From positions 1 to 45,542 of the forward strand of contig JANRIC010000071.1 in assembly GCA_033765345.1 (NCBI GenBank): a DNA stretch of 45,542 nt. Direction: 5' to 3'. Origin of the DNA: JANRIC01 sp033765345. GTDB lineage: Bacteria; Bacteroidota; Bacteroidia; Cytophagales; Microscillaceae. A program made the position numbers and the translations under genes. How positions within the stretch are numbered: position 1 is the stretch's first letter; the number at the start of each line of letters is the position of its first letter. Positions 1-7,215 of the stretch are shown here, one piece after another. Under the pieces are notes generated by a model. The model was not told the DNA's origin and did no database searches. It worked only from the letters and a program-made list of their open reading frames with translations.

Positions 1-302
1 TTTTTTTGAGTTTTTTTGTAAGTTTTCTTCTAAAACTCTATAAAATATCGCAAAATATGGGTTTTGATAAAATATAGCATGTAAGTTTTATAAGAATAGT
101 TATATTTCATATAAATATTTCGCTAGGGTGCGAAAAGTCGGCTGTCAGGATCAGAAATAATAATACTTAGATCTGAAAAGATAATTCATAGTAAGGAGTC
201 CATAGTAATTAGTCTATAGTCCACAACAAAGACAAGCACCTGACTATCAATTAGTTATGAAATAAATAGTATAAACTAATTATAAGCAAGCCCTTAAAAC
301 GA
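1..302. other. Gene-free AT-rich left edge
   Basis: I see no coding region, RNA gene or strong hairpin here. The stretch is AT-rich and carries stops in all frames. It may contain the 3' untranslated part of the minus-strand gene that ends at 303. Confidence 0.5.
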
Positions 303-716
303 TTAATCTTTTAGTTTGATTTTGAATAAAAAAGGAGGTCTAGATTGTGGCGGATGAAAAATATCCGAAATACCAGAGGATAATTTGGGAGCCAAATAAA
401 AACTGTTGGGAAGTTTGGCGTAAAGTAAGGTTAAATTTTGCAGTGCTAAAAAGTCGGAGGTCTGAGTAAAAAAAAGCACTTCAAACCTGTAATCGGCTGC
501 ATTGGGGTTTTGTTTTTGTTCGTTTTGCTCGGCTTCGTTGAGCTTTTGGATGAGTTGGCAATGCCCTTGACAGCTATTATTGAGAATTTCTTTTTGGATA
601 CAAAGATTTTGGGCGATGTATTCTTGATTGTATTCAAAGCACATCACTATCCAGAATCTTCCAAAGGATTGGAAGACAATCAATATAGCAATTGATATGG
701 ATAGGAAATTTTTCAT
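303..716 (-). CDS. Small secreted or membrane-anchored Cys-containing protein
   Basis: A 137-residue protein of unknown function. It opens with an uncleaved or signal-type hydrophobic segment (about residues 4-26, following MKNF). A compact Cys region follows (about residues 38-55) with the pattern C-x-Q-K-E-x5-C-x3-C-x-L-x-K-L. Small exported proteins of this layout are common in Bacteroidota, but I know no function for them; the Cys/His residues could bind metal or form disulfides. The rest is polar and then hydrophobic, with no further motif. The ATG at 714-716 is preceded by a good Bacteroidota -7 box on the minus strand at 742-749, which supports the start. The gene is divergent from the cysteine operon leader at 861. 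Confidence 0.7.
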   Translation of the reverse strand: MKNFLSISIAILIVFQSFGRFWIVMCFEYNQEYIAQNLCIQKEILNNSCQGHCQLIQKLNEAEQNEQKQNPNAADYRFEVLFFTQTSDFLALQNLTLLYAKLPNSFYLAPKLSSGISDIFHPPQSRPPFLFKIKLKD

Positions 717-741
717 ACAGGATTTCTAAAAACACTCGAGG

Positions 742-775
742 CAAACTTATGTTAAAAATCTCTTAAAAAAAACAA
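742..775 (-). promoter_or_regulatory. Bacteroidota-type promoter of the small Cys protein
   Basis: Read on the minus strand, TAAGTTTG (742-749) matches TAnnTTTG exactly. A TTG at 773-775 could be the -33 element, with a 23-base spacer at the long end of the usual range. The expected transcription start lies about 15-20 bases before the ATG at 716. Confidence 0.45.
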
Positions 776-860
776 AAATACCCGAAATTTTGACGGAAAA
801 GATTTTGAAAGGAAACAAAACACCCATACTTCGCTGTTTAATAACTATAAATTGAAATTT

Positions 861-965
861 ATGCAGATTCAAGCATTCGAACTCACAAACAACTGTTGTT
901 GTACCTGTTGTTGTTGTAACCCAACAATTCGGGAAAGTTTTGTGTTTGTAAATTGCTTAGGATAA
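861..965 (+). CDS. Polycysteine leader peptide of the cysteine operon
   Basis: A 34-codon open frame starting ATG (861) and ending TAA (963-965). Cys codons fall at positions 12-14, 16-19 and 32, so seven of eight consecutive codons (894-917) are TGT, interrupted only by one ACC. It lies 17 bases upstream of an intrinsic terminator (982-1017) and just before a cysteine synthase gene at 1076. That is the arrangement of an amino-acid attenuator leader such as trpL or hisL, with cysteine as the sensed residue. Ribosome stalling at the TGT run would leave GGGAAAGTTTT (931-941) free to pair with AAAACCTTCCC (985-995), which is the 5' arm of the terminator. Polycysteine uORFs upstream of sulfur genes are known in mycobacteria. 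I found no convincing TAnnTTTG promoter; the nearest is AAATTTTG at 785-792. The role is inferred from layout only. Confidence 0.8.
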   Translation: MQIQAFELTNNCCCTCCCCNPTIRESFVFVNCLG

Positions 966-981
966 TAGTTATATCAAACCC

Positions 982-1017
982 AAAAAAACCTTCCCTAACA
1001 TAGTGGAAGGTTTTTTT
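982..1017 (+). terminator. Attenuator terminator between Cys leader and cysM
   Basis: AAAAAAACCTTCC (982-994) pairs perfectly with GGAAGGTTTTTTT (1005-1017) and ends in a seven-T run. The 10-base loop contains a further CTA/TAG pairing. It lies between the leader stop codon and the first enzyme gene, so it can control the whole operon. Its 5' arm can alternatively pair with 931-941 inside the leader at 10 of 11 positions. Confidence 0.85.
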
Positions 1018-1075
1018 GTGCCTATACTTTTAATGAATAAATCATTATTTGATTTTTGAACTAAACAAAACACGT

Positions 1076-2011
1076 ATGTTTACCCAAGAACTCAGTCAGG
1101 AATTACTTGTAAAAGTGAAGCGTATCGAGAAATTTATCGGGAATACTCCTCTTTTTCCGATCAAAAAGCTCCTGCAAAAACCCAAAGTTGAAATTTATGC
1201 CAAGTTAGAATGGCATCAACTTGGAAGTAGTGTCAAAGCCCGTCCGGCTTTTAACATCATCAAGGAGGCAATCCTTGCCGGAGAACTGCACGAGGATAAA
1301 ATCCTGATCGATGCCAGTAGCGGCAATACAGGCATTGCTTATGGGGCAGTAGGGGCTGCTTTGGGCATCCCGGTCACGCTTTGCTTACCCGAAAATGCCT
1401 CCAAAGAACGTAAAATGAACCTCAAAGCTTTGGGAGTAAACATCATTTATACCTCACCACTTGAACTGACTGATGGTGCACAGCGACAAGCTAAGGCACT
1501 TTACGAGGCACTACCTTACAAGTACTTCTATGCCGACCAATACGCCAACGAAAATAATTGGCGCGCTCACTACCTGACTACCGCCAACGAAATCTATCAA
1601 CAAACTCAGGGACTCATCACTCATTTTATTACTGGATTGGGTACTACGGGTACTTTTATGGGTACCAGCCGCCGCTTAAAGGAGCTAAATCCCGCCATAG
1701 AAGTCATTGAAGTACATCCCAATTCGCCTATGCACGGGCTCGAGGGCTGGAAACACATGGAAACCGCACTTGTACCCAAAATCTACCACCCCGAACTGGC
1801 AGACCAATCTCGCAAGACTGATACATTCAAAGCCTATCATCTAATCAAACAAGCGGCTCAAAAAGAAGGGCTTTTGCTGAGTCCCTCTTCTGCTGCTAAT
1901 CTTTCGGCAGCCCTTGAATTGGCCGAAAGCATCGACGAAGGTGTCATCGTGACGGTATTCCCGGATAGTGCCGATAAATACGGAGAAGTCATTCAAAAAT
2001 TATTTAACTAA
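1076..2011 (+). CDS. cysM: Cysteine synthase, CysM type
   Basis: A PLP-dependent beta-substitution enzyme of 311 residues from the ATG at 1076; an in-frame TTG at 1049 is less likely. The PLP lysine is Lys54 in GSSVKARPAF. The substrate loop A-S-S-G-N-T-G lies at about 80-86, and the phosphate-binding GLGTTGTFMGT at about 187-197. GLGTTGTFMGT and the later VPKIYHPEL resemble mycobacterial CysM, which uses O-phosphoserine and the CysO thiocarboxylate as sulfur donor, more than CysK. By eye a Lys sits where the mycobacterial O-phosphoserine-contacting Arg would be, so substrate choice is uncertain. It is first in an operon with mec-, cysO- and moeZ-like genes, separated from the next gene by 3 bases. 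The attenuator upstream suggests induction when cysteine is scarce. Confidence 0.92.
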   Translation: MFTQELSQELLVKVKRIEKFIGNTPLFPIKKLLQKPKVEIYAKLEWHQLGSSVKARPAFNIIKEAILAGELHEDKILIDASSGNTGIAYGAVGAALGIPVTLCLPENASKERKMNLKALGVNIIYTSPLELTDGAQRQAKALYEALPYKYFYADQYANENNWRAHYLTTANEIYQQTQGLITHFITGLGTTGTFMGTSRRLKELNPAIEVIEVHPNSPMHGLEGWKHMETALVPKIYHPELADQSRKTDTFKAYHLIKQAAQKEGLLLSPSSAANLSAALELAESIDEGVIVTVFPDSADKYGEVIQKLFN

Positions 2012-2014
2012 ACC

Positions 2015-2434
2015 ATGAAGCTGAATTTAAGTATTGACCCAGATGTGATTATAGCCATGCAAAAACATGCTGAAGAGGCTTATCCCAATGAATGTTGTGG
2101 CTTTTTTTATGGAAAAGACGGCGAAATTCGCCAAATTCTTCTTAGTAGCCCCGTGGATAACAGCAAAGAAGGTGATCAGCGCCGTAGATTTGAGATTCAT
2201 CCCAAAGATTATATGCGTGCCGAACAGTTTGCTTTGCTCCATGATACGACGCTTTTGGGGGTGTATCATTCTCACCCTGAGCACCCAGCCATTCCCTCAG
2301 AGCACGATTTAAAGCAGGCATTGCCTTATTTCTCTTACATCATCATTTCGGTCAAAAGCAGACTTGCAGAGGATATGCGCTCTTGGAGATTAAATGAAGA
2401 AAAACAATTTATAGAAGAGCTTATTAACGAATAA
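2015..2434 (+). CDS. mec: JAMM/Mpn(+) metalloprotease, Mec-like
   Basis: A 139-residue single-domain zinc protease of the JAB1/MPN/Mov34 family. The full JAMM signature is visible: Glu26 in YPNECCGF, then His85-x-His87-x7-Ser95-x2-Asp98 (HSHPEHPAIPSEHD). In mycobacteria the homologue (Mec) releases cysteine from the CysO-cysteine adduct. In thioquinolobactin and Wolinella methionine biosynthesis, related enzymes instead trim extra C-terminal residues from the sulfur carrier. Both activities fit here, because the carrier encoded next ends in GGSF. It starts 3 bases after cysM and is surely co-transcribed. No signal peptide is seen, so it should be cytoplasmic. Confidence 0.9.
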   Translation: MKLNLSIDPDVIIAMQKHAEEAYPNECCGFFYGKDGEIRQILLSSPVDNSKEGDQRRRFEIHPKDYMRAEQFALLHDTTLLGVYHSHPEHPAIPSEHDLKQALPYFSYIIISVKSRLAEDMRSWRLNEEKQFIEELINE

Positions 2435-2473
2435 ATTTTATTAAACCTTATATTATTTTAAATACAACAAAAA

Positions 2474-2752
2474 ATGGCAAAAGTAATTATTCCAACACCT
2501 TTGAGAAAATTCGCAGCAGATCAGGCTTCTTTTGTAGCCCAGGGAAATACTGTAGGCGAAAACATCCAAAACCTGACTGAGAAATTTCCCGGACTCAAAG
2601 AACATCTGCTCGATGAAGAAGGTAAGCTGAGGCAATTTATCAAGGTTTATGTGGCTGATGAAGATATAGAAGCTCTTGATAATGAGCAAACTGCTGTGAA
2701 TGAAGACACCATCATTAGTATCATTCCAGCAATTGCGGGGGGAAGTTTTTAG
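2474..2752 (+). CDS. cysO: CysO-like sulfur carrier with GGSF tail
   Basis: A 92-residue ubiquitin-like MoaD/ThiS-family protein. The body matches CysO: IIPTPLRKFA at the start, KLRQFIKVYVADEDIE in the middle and SIIPAIAGG near the end. Carriers of this family act through a C-terminal Gly-Gly that is adenylated and converted to thiocarboxylate. Here two residues, Ser-Phe, follow the Gly-Gly (codons AGT TTT before TAG), so the carrier appears to be made as an inactive proprotein. The sulfur carrier QbsE of thioquinolobactin synthesis is a known precedent, with Cys-Phe removed by a JAMM protease. The adjacent mec-like gene supplies a candidate processing enzyme. Third gene of the cysteine operon. 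Confidence 0.92.
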   Translation: MAKVIIPTPLRKFAADQASFVAQGNTVGENIQNLTEKFPGLKEHLLDEEGKLRQFIKVYVADEDIEALDNEQTAVNEDTIISIIPAIAGGSF

Positions 2753-2795
2753 TTTTCAATTCATTAAATTCAAATCAATATTTGATTCAAAATAT

Positions 2796-3962
2796 ATGGA
2801 ACAAATTCAGTTTAGTAAAGAAGAGCTTGAGCGATACAGCCGTCATTTGATCATTCCTGAGTTTAACATCGAGGGGCAACGCAAGCTCAAAGCAGCCAAA
2901 GTACTCGTAGTAGGTTCGGGAGGTTTAGGCAGTCCGCTTTTGTTGTACCTGGCCGCTGCGGGCGTAGGCACTTTGGGAATTGTAGATTTTGACGTGGTGG
3001 ATGATTCCAATTTACAAAGGCAAGTGCTTTTTACAGTAGATGATGTAGGGCAGCCCAAGGTAGAAGTTGCCAAAAGACGCATTCAGGCACTCAATCCATA
3101 CATTCAGGTAAATACCTACAATACACCGCTAACTTCTGAAAATGCCCTAGAAATCATCAAAGATTATGATGTAGTGGCCGATGGCACAGATAACTTCCCG
3201 ACGCGCTATCTGGTCAATGATGCGTGTGTGTTGCTGGATAAGACCAATGTATATGCCTCTATCTTTCGTTTTGAGGGGCAGGCTTCGGTATTTAATTTCA
3301 GAGATAAAGACGGTAATCTGGGGCCTAATTATCGGGATTTGTATCCAACGCCTCCACCACCTGATTTGGTACCTAGCTGTGCCGAAGGGGGTGTGATAGG
3401 CGTTTTGCCCGGCATCATGGGTACACTACAAGCCAATGAAGTGATCAAAGTAATTACCGGAGTGGGAGAAACCCTGTCAGGAAGATTTTTTGTGTTTGAT
3501 GCGGCCAGTTTTGAGACCCGTGTGCTGAAAATTCGACGAAATCCCAAAAACCCAATCAACGGCGAAAATCCGACGATTACAGCCCTGATTGATTACCAGG
3601 ATTTTTGCGAAATCCCTCAAAAAAATGCAGAAGACAAGGCCAAGGTCAAATCCCTAACCGTAAAAGAACTTCAAAAAATGATGGAACAAAAAGCTGATTT
3701 CCAGTTGATTGATGTTCGTGAAAATTATGAATATGACATTGCGAACCTACACGGGGAGTTGATTCCTCTGGGAACCATCGCCAGTCAGGTACATAAAATT
3801 GCTTCGGATAAAAAAGTAGTGCTGCATTGCCGCAGTGGTAAGCGGAGTGCAGATGCTATTCGATTGTTGGAGGAGAAGTATGGTTTTAGCAATCTTTATA
3901 ATTTGGAGGGTGGTATTCTAGCTTGGGCTGATGAAATCGACCCTTCTATTCCTAAATATTAA
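2796..3962 (+). CDS. moeZ: MoeZ-like adenylyltransferase-rhodanese fusion
   Basis: 388 residues from the ATG at 2796. Upstream in-frame codons overlap cysO and do not look like the family. The N-terminal E1-like domain has the nucleotide loop GSGGLGS (about 40-46), a catalytic-region DGTDNFPTRYL and the RFEGQ segment. The C-terminal rhodanese domain (about 285-388) carries the active-site loop CRSGKRS with Cys345. In related systems the first domain adenylates the carrier C-terminus and the second transfers sulfur to make the thiocarboxylate. Only a single Cys is seen in the region where MoeB has its CxxC zinc ligands, as in MoeZ. Last gene of the operon, followed by a strong terminator. It may also serve molybdopterin or thiouridine pathways. 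Confidence 0.93.
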   Translation: MEQIQFSKEELERYSRHLIIPEFNIEGQRKLKAAKVLVVGSGGLGSPLLLYLAAAGVGTLGIVDFDVVDDSNLQRQVLFTVDDVGQPKVEVAKRRIQALNPYIQVNTYNTPLTSENALEIIKDYDVVADGTDNFPTRYLVNDACVLLDKTNVYASIFRFEGQASVFNFRDKDGNLGPNYRDLYPTPPPPDLVPSCAEGGVIGVLPGIMGTLQANEVIKVITGVGETLSGRFFVFDAASFETRVLKIRRNPKNPINGENPTITALIDYQDFCEIPQKNAEDKAKVKSLTVKELQKMMEQKADFQLIDVRENYEYDIANLHGELIPLGTIASQVHKIASDKKVVLHCRSGKRSADAIRLLEEKYGFSNLYNLEGGILAWADEIDPSIPKY

Positions 3963-4002
3963 ATACAATATGATAGATATAATTGCTGCTCTTTCAGTCT
4001 GG

Positions 4003-4035
4003 AAAGCCCTCAGAAATAAATTCTGAGGGCTTTTT
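4003..4035 (+). terminator. Terminator of the cysteine operon
   Basis: AAAGCCCTCAGAA (4003-4015) pairs with TTCTGAGGGCTTT (4021-4033), and a T run follows to 4035. The remainder of the gap up to 4287 is AT-rich, and I see no gene, RNA or clear promoter in it. Confidence 0.9.
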
Positions 4036-4287
4036 GATTTGCTTAGTCCTTATTTTCCAAGAATCAGCTCATCCCTTTAGGTTTTAAAATGTCATTCATT
4101 TCTAAAAATATTTTACACGTAATAAAACTTAATAAAAAGAAAGCGTTGTCATGTATTATCCCCCAAAGAACTCGTATATTGGAGAAGTTATTGCTATGTA
4201 AGTAAACTGCGTACTGCATAAACATCTGAATTCTTCACCAATTTTTTTGAAACTATGGATCGCTAGAGAAATGAATGTAAATTAACT

Positions 4288-5433
4288 ATGTCAAATGTAA
4301 ATTTGTACCAGTTTGGTGTTTATGAATCAGCATCGGGTGGAGGAGTAAATGAATATCTTTACCAAAATGCCCAACTCCTCAAAGGAGATATCAATATCCA
4401 TTTCCTGAACTTTGACTTGGATGACCCGAATGCGTATGAGCATAAAATTGTAGATGAAAATATTACCATTCACCGCTTTGGGCGGCTCAAATACAAAGGT
4501 TTGGTATTTCCCGAAATTTTTAAGGAATGGTTGGCTCAATTAAGCTCCCAGGAAAATACGATCTTTCACCTACACAGCGTATTTTTACTCAGTAATTTTG
4601 CCTTGGCCAGGCTGCTTTGTAGCAATAAAATTCCTTATATTTTTACGCCTCATGACTCTTATAGCCCCGAAAGCCTTAGAACTAAATTTCTGTTAAAATA
4701 TTTATTCCTAAAAAGTACCGAAAAGTTTATTATGGATCATGCCCAAGCTGTACACGCCATTACTGACAAGGGCGCAAAAGATATAGCCTCTTATACCAAA
4801 AATAAAATTAAAATAATCACAAATTTTGTCCCTGACCGTGTGGGTGACACCTTTAATCCTCCATTGACCAATCACGTTTGTTTTATTGGGCGTTTTGATG
4901 TGTATCAAAAAGGGATAGATCTAAATTTGAAGGCATTCCAAATCTTCAAAAAACGCACTTTCAAACCTACCAAATTCATGATGATAGGTTTGAAAAAGCC
5001 TAAACAAGCAATAGCCGTTGATAAAATTTGCAAAGAACTGCATCTAGAGATAGGCAAGGATGTAATATTCATGGGTAAAGTATCTGATGCAGAAAAATAT
5101 GATACCCTCAAAGATTCAAGGGTTTATTTGCAACTGTCTCGTTTTGAGGGTTTTGGCTTGAGTATCGTAGAAGCCTTGACTTGTGGCAAACCCGTCATTA
5201 TTTCAGATAAAGTTCCGATTTATCACCTTATTAGGAAGTATCGAGCAGGATGGGTGGTATCTAATGCCGAAGAAGCTGCGGAAGCACTCATTGAAGTTTA
5301 TAAGCTTGATTCAGAGGCTTATAAAGAACTGTCTTATCAGGCACGCAGATGTTATGAAGAATCTTTTCATCCCTCGATCATCAAACCTGAACTGATTCGG
5401 ATGTACGAAGATAAACTGCTGGTTCTAGCCTGA
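4288..5433 (+). CDS. Glycosyltransferase family 4-like (GT-B fold)
   Basis: 381 residues. A glycine-rich N-terminal loop (SASGGGVNEYL, about residues 14-24) fits the acceptor-side Rossmann domain of family 4 glycosyltransferases. The C-terminal donor-binding domain shows FIGRFDVYQKGID (start of the second Rossmann fold) and LSRFEGFGLSIVEALTCGKP. The latter holds the retaining E-x7-E motif (EGFGLSIVE) that contacts the nucleotide sugar. No signal peptide or membrane span is seen, so it is probably cytoplasmic and assembles a surface glycan or glycolipid. It stands alone, so donor and acceptor cannot be named. Confidence 0.88.
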   Translation: MSNVNLYQFGVYESASGGGVNEYLYQNAQLLKGDINIHFLNFDLDDPNAYEHKIVDENITIHRFGRLKYKGLVFPEIFKEWLAQLSSQENTIFHLHSVFLLSNFALARLLCSNKIPYIFTPHDSYSPESLRTKFLLKYLFLKSTEKFIMDHAQAVHAITDKGAKDIASYTKNKIKIITNFVPDRVGDTFNPPLTNHVCFIGRFDVYQKGIDLNLKAFQIFKKRTFKPTKFMMIGLKKPKQAIAVDKICKELHLEIGKDVIFMGKVSDAEKYDTLKDSRVYLQLSRFEGFGLSIVEALTCGKPVIISDKVPIYHLIRKYRAGWVVSNAEEAAEALIEVYKLDSEAYKELSYQARRCYEESFHPSIIKPELIRMYEDKLLVLA

Positions 5434-5504
5434 CTGTTTTGCCATCTAAGCCTCCATACTATTTTTATTTCCTGATAAACTCTCGTGTTTTACCAGGAAT
5501 CAAT

Positions 5505-5512
5505 TAACTTTG
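5505..5512 (+). promoter_or_regulatory. -7 box upstream of the THX gene
   Basis: TAACTTTG is an exact match to the Bacteroidota TAnnTTTG element, 37 bases before the ATG at 5550. No good TTG at the -33 position is visible. Confidence 0.5.
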
Positions 5513-5549
5513 CGATTCACTATTGTATAATTTTACAAATTTATTTCGC

Positions 5550-5672
5550 ATGGGAAAAGGTGATATTAAAACAAAAAAAGGTAAAATTTCCAACGGATCT
5601 TATGGAAAAAAACGCCTGAGAAAAAAATACAAAAATAGACCTGTTAAAAAAAGAGAGGGTTCAGAAGCTTAA
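5550..5672 (+). CDS. 30S ribosomal protein THX
   Basis: A 40-residue, extremely basic protein that starts MGKGDIKTKKGKISNGSYGK. This is the characteristic start of the small THX protein of Bacteroidota and Thermus, which sits in a cavity at the top of the 30S head and stabilises RNA. It is preceded by an exact -7 box and followed by a hairpin and terminator, so it is probably a single-gene transcript. Confidence 0.9.
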   Translation: MGKGDIKTKKGKISNGSYGKKRLRKKYKNRPVKKREGSEA

Positions 5673-5678
5673 GCCAAA

Positions 5679-5722
5679 GAAGAATGAAGAATTAAAATTG
5701 TAATTTATTTTCTTCATTCTTC
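5679..5722 (+). repeat. 13-bp perfect inverted repeat after THX
   Basis: GAAGAATGAAGAA (5679-5691) pairs perfectly with TTCTTCATTCTTC (5710-5722) around an 18-base loop. No T run follows, so it is more likely an mRNA-stabilising hairpin than a terminator. Confidence 0.6.
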
Positions 5723-5749
5723 AAACAGTCTTAGAAAATTTTCTTTTAA

Positions 5750-5803
5750 AATAACATGAAATTAGGCATTTAAAAGCTTTAGGCCATGTTATTAAGTTTT
5801 TTT
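5750..5803 (+). terminator. Probable terminator downstream of THX
   Basis: AATAACATG (5750-5758) pairs with CATGTTATT (5785-5793), and a seven-T run lies at 5797-5803. The loop is long (26 bases) but contains further short pairing. Confidence 0.55.
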
Positions 5804-5968
5804 AGAAAAAAACAGCTAAAAATTTGATTATTAAATAATTAGGTGTTTCATTTGAATAAACAATCAGGTCATGAATTATTCTTTTTTGAACTTTTCTCAA
5901 GTCTAAAAACAATCATCCTGTTTTGTTTTTTATCAAATTCGGGAAAATACAAGAAGAACACCTACAGC

Positions 5969-7135
5969 ATGGGAGAATTAAGACACGCCGGATCATATCA
6001 ATTTATGGAGCCGTCTTATAAGGCCGAAGACACCTTTTTTCCAAAAGATCACGTAAAGACATTTTGGGAAGATGAGCTCCTGCAATTTGCTGTCCGTTCA
6101 AGTATCAAAAAACTTGTTCAAAAAAAACAAAAAGAAAATAAGCGTTTACGCATTTTAGAGTTCGGCTCTAAACTCGGAGAGGGATATGATGTTTTGACTA
6201 AAATCAAAAAAGATCATGCCTGCTTACAGCTTCAGGTAGAGTATATTTTATCTGAGGATTCTATTGAGTTATTTCTTGGCCTCGATACGGATCACCAACG
6301 TATTGAAAAAGCGAACGAACTTACCCGCCATAAAAAACACGCACGATTTATCAGAACGGACTATTCCGAAGGGATGGGCTTGTTCAAAGAGGTGGAAGCA
6401 CCTTTTGATATTTATTTCTCAAGAGAAGGTGCTATCTCAGAACTGACCATCTATGAGCTGAGAGACCTGATGAAAGATATGATTGAGCACGCTGCCTCCG
6501 ATAGCTTGTTGATTCTGGATTTTAAGGGCAAATATGCCATTTTACATAGTTTTTTATTGGATCATTCAGAATTTACTTTCTGGACAGGTACAGAGATACA
6601 ACAGTTTTTTAAGTCTCTCGAGGAAGAAACTGGCGTTCAGCTAGAAATACTCAGATTGATGGATCGCTCCATTCTGATTGCATCTTCGCAGGAAAACCGC
6701 CAATACGGGCATTTATTCAAGCATATTCGACAAGCCGTAAACAGCTTGTTTGAATTTAATATACGTACAGATCTTCAAAAATTAATTTTGAAGCCCGAAA
6801 TGTTTCCTAATACTTCGCAAGCTAAAATTGATCACTTTTTTCAGGAATTGATTTCCTGGTGGAATCTGATCATCCAATATGCCATCAAGCGGTTTGAGCA
6901 ACCGCTGCCCCCCAAAGAGTTACGCGAGTGGGATAATTTCCCACAAGCAATACAATTTGGCTTGCTGACCTTAGACCGCTTGATCAAAGACAATGAATGG
7001 ATTGCTTACGGAGACGTACGAGCCAACTTGCTCGAGCCCCACATTGGATATATGCTCCGTAGCCTTGAGTTTGAATTGCAGCAAGGACTCGGATGTGGTC
7101 AAAATTTAAGTGTGATCGTTCAATTGAAAAAATAA
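5969..7135 (+). CDS. SAM-dependent methyltransferase-like protein
   Basis: 388 residues from the ATG at 5969 (MGELRHAGSYQF). An in-frame GTG at 5843 would add 42 residues that look like non-coding AT-rich sequence. The segment LRILEFGSKLGEGYDVL (about residue 60) resembles a Rossmann methyltransferase motif I. LGLDTDHQRIEKAN resembles the acidic motif II, and ARFIRTDYSEG is a plausible following strand. The C-terminal half (about 225-388) has no motif I recognise. The substrate is unknown; it may modify a metabolite or a protein. It is a single gene with a terminator downstream. Confidence 0.6.
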   Translation: MGELRHAGSYQFMEPSYKAEDTFFPKDHVKTFWEDELLQFAVRSSIKKLVQKKQKENKRLRILEFGSKLGEGYDVLTKIKKDHACLQLQVEYILSEDSIELFLGLDTDHQRIEKANELTRHKKHARFIRTDYSEGMGLFKEVEAPFDIYFSREGAISELTIYELRDLMKDMIEHAASDSLLILDFKGKYAILHSFLLDHSEFTFWTGTEIQQFFKSLEEETGVQLEILRLMDRSILIASSQENRQYGHLFKHIRQAVNSLFEFNIRTDLQKLILKPEMFPNTSQAKIDHFFQELISWWNLIIQYAIKRFEQPLPPKELREWDNFPQAIQFGLLTLDRLIKDNEWIAYGDVRANLLEPHIGYMLRSLEFELQQGLGCGQNLSVIVQLKK

Positions 7136-7164
7136 AAATTTATATTTACACCTCTGTAAAAAAT

Positions 7165-7194
7165 TAAAGCCTGAAGTTAAATTAGGGCTTTTTT
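7165..7194 (+). terminator. Terminator of the methyltransferase-like gene
   Basis: AAAGCCT (from 7166) pairs with AGGGCTTT (7184-7191) with a T run to 7194. The hairpin lies only 22 bases before the ABC ATPase start. Confidence 0.65.
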
Positions 7195-7215
7195 GATAAT
7201 AAAAAGGAACACACA

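Noticed and set aside
2700..2795. Longer N-terminus for the MoeZ-like protein
   Set aside because: The extension overlaps cysO and does not match the family, which starts with the MEQIQFSKEELERYSRHL segment.
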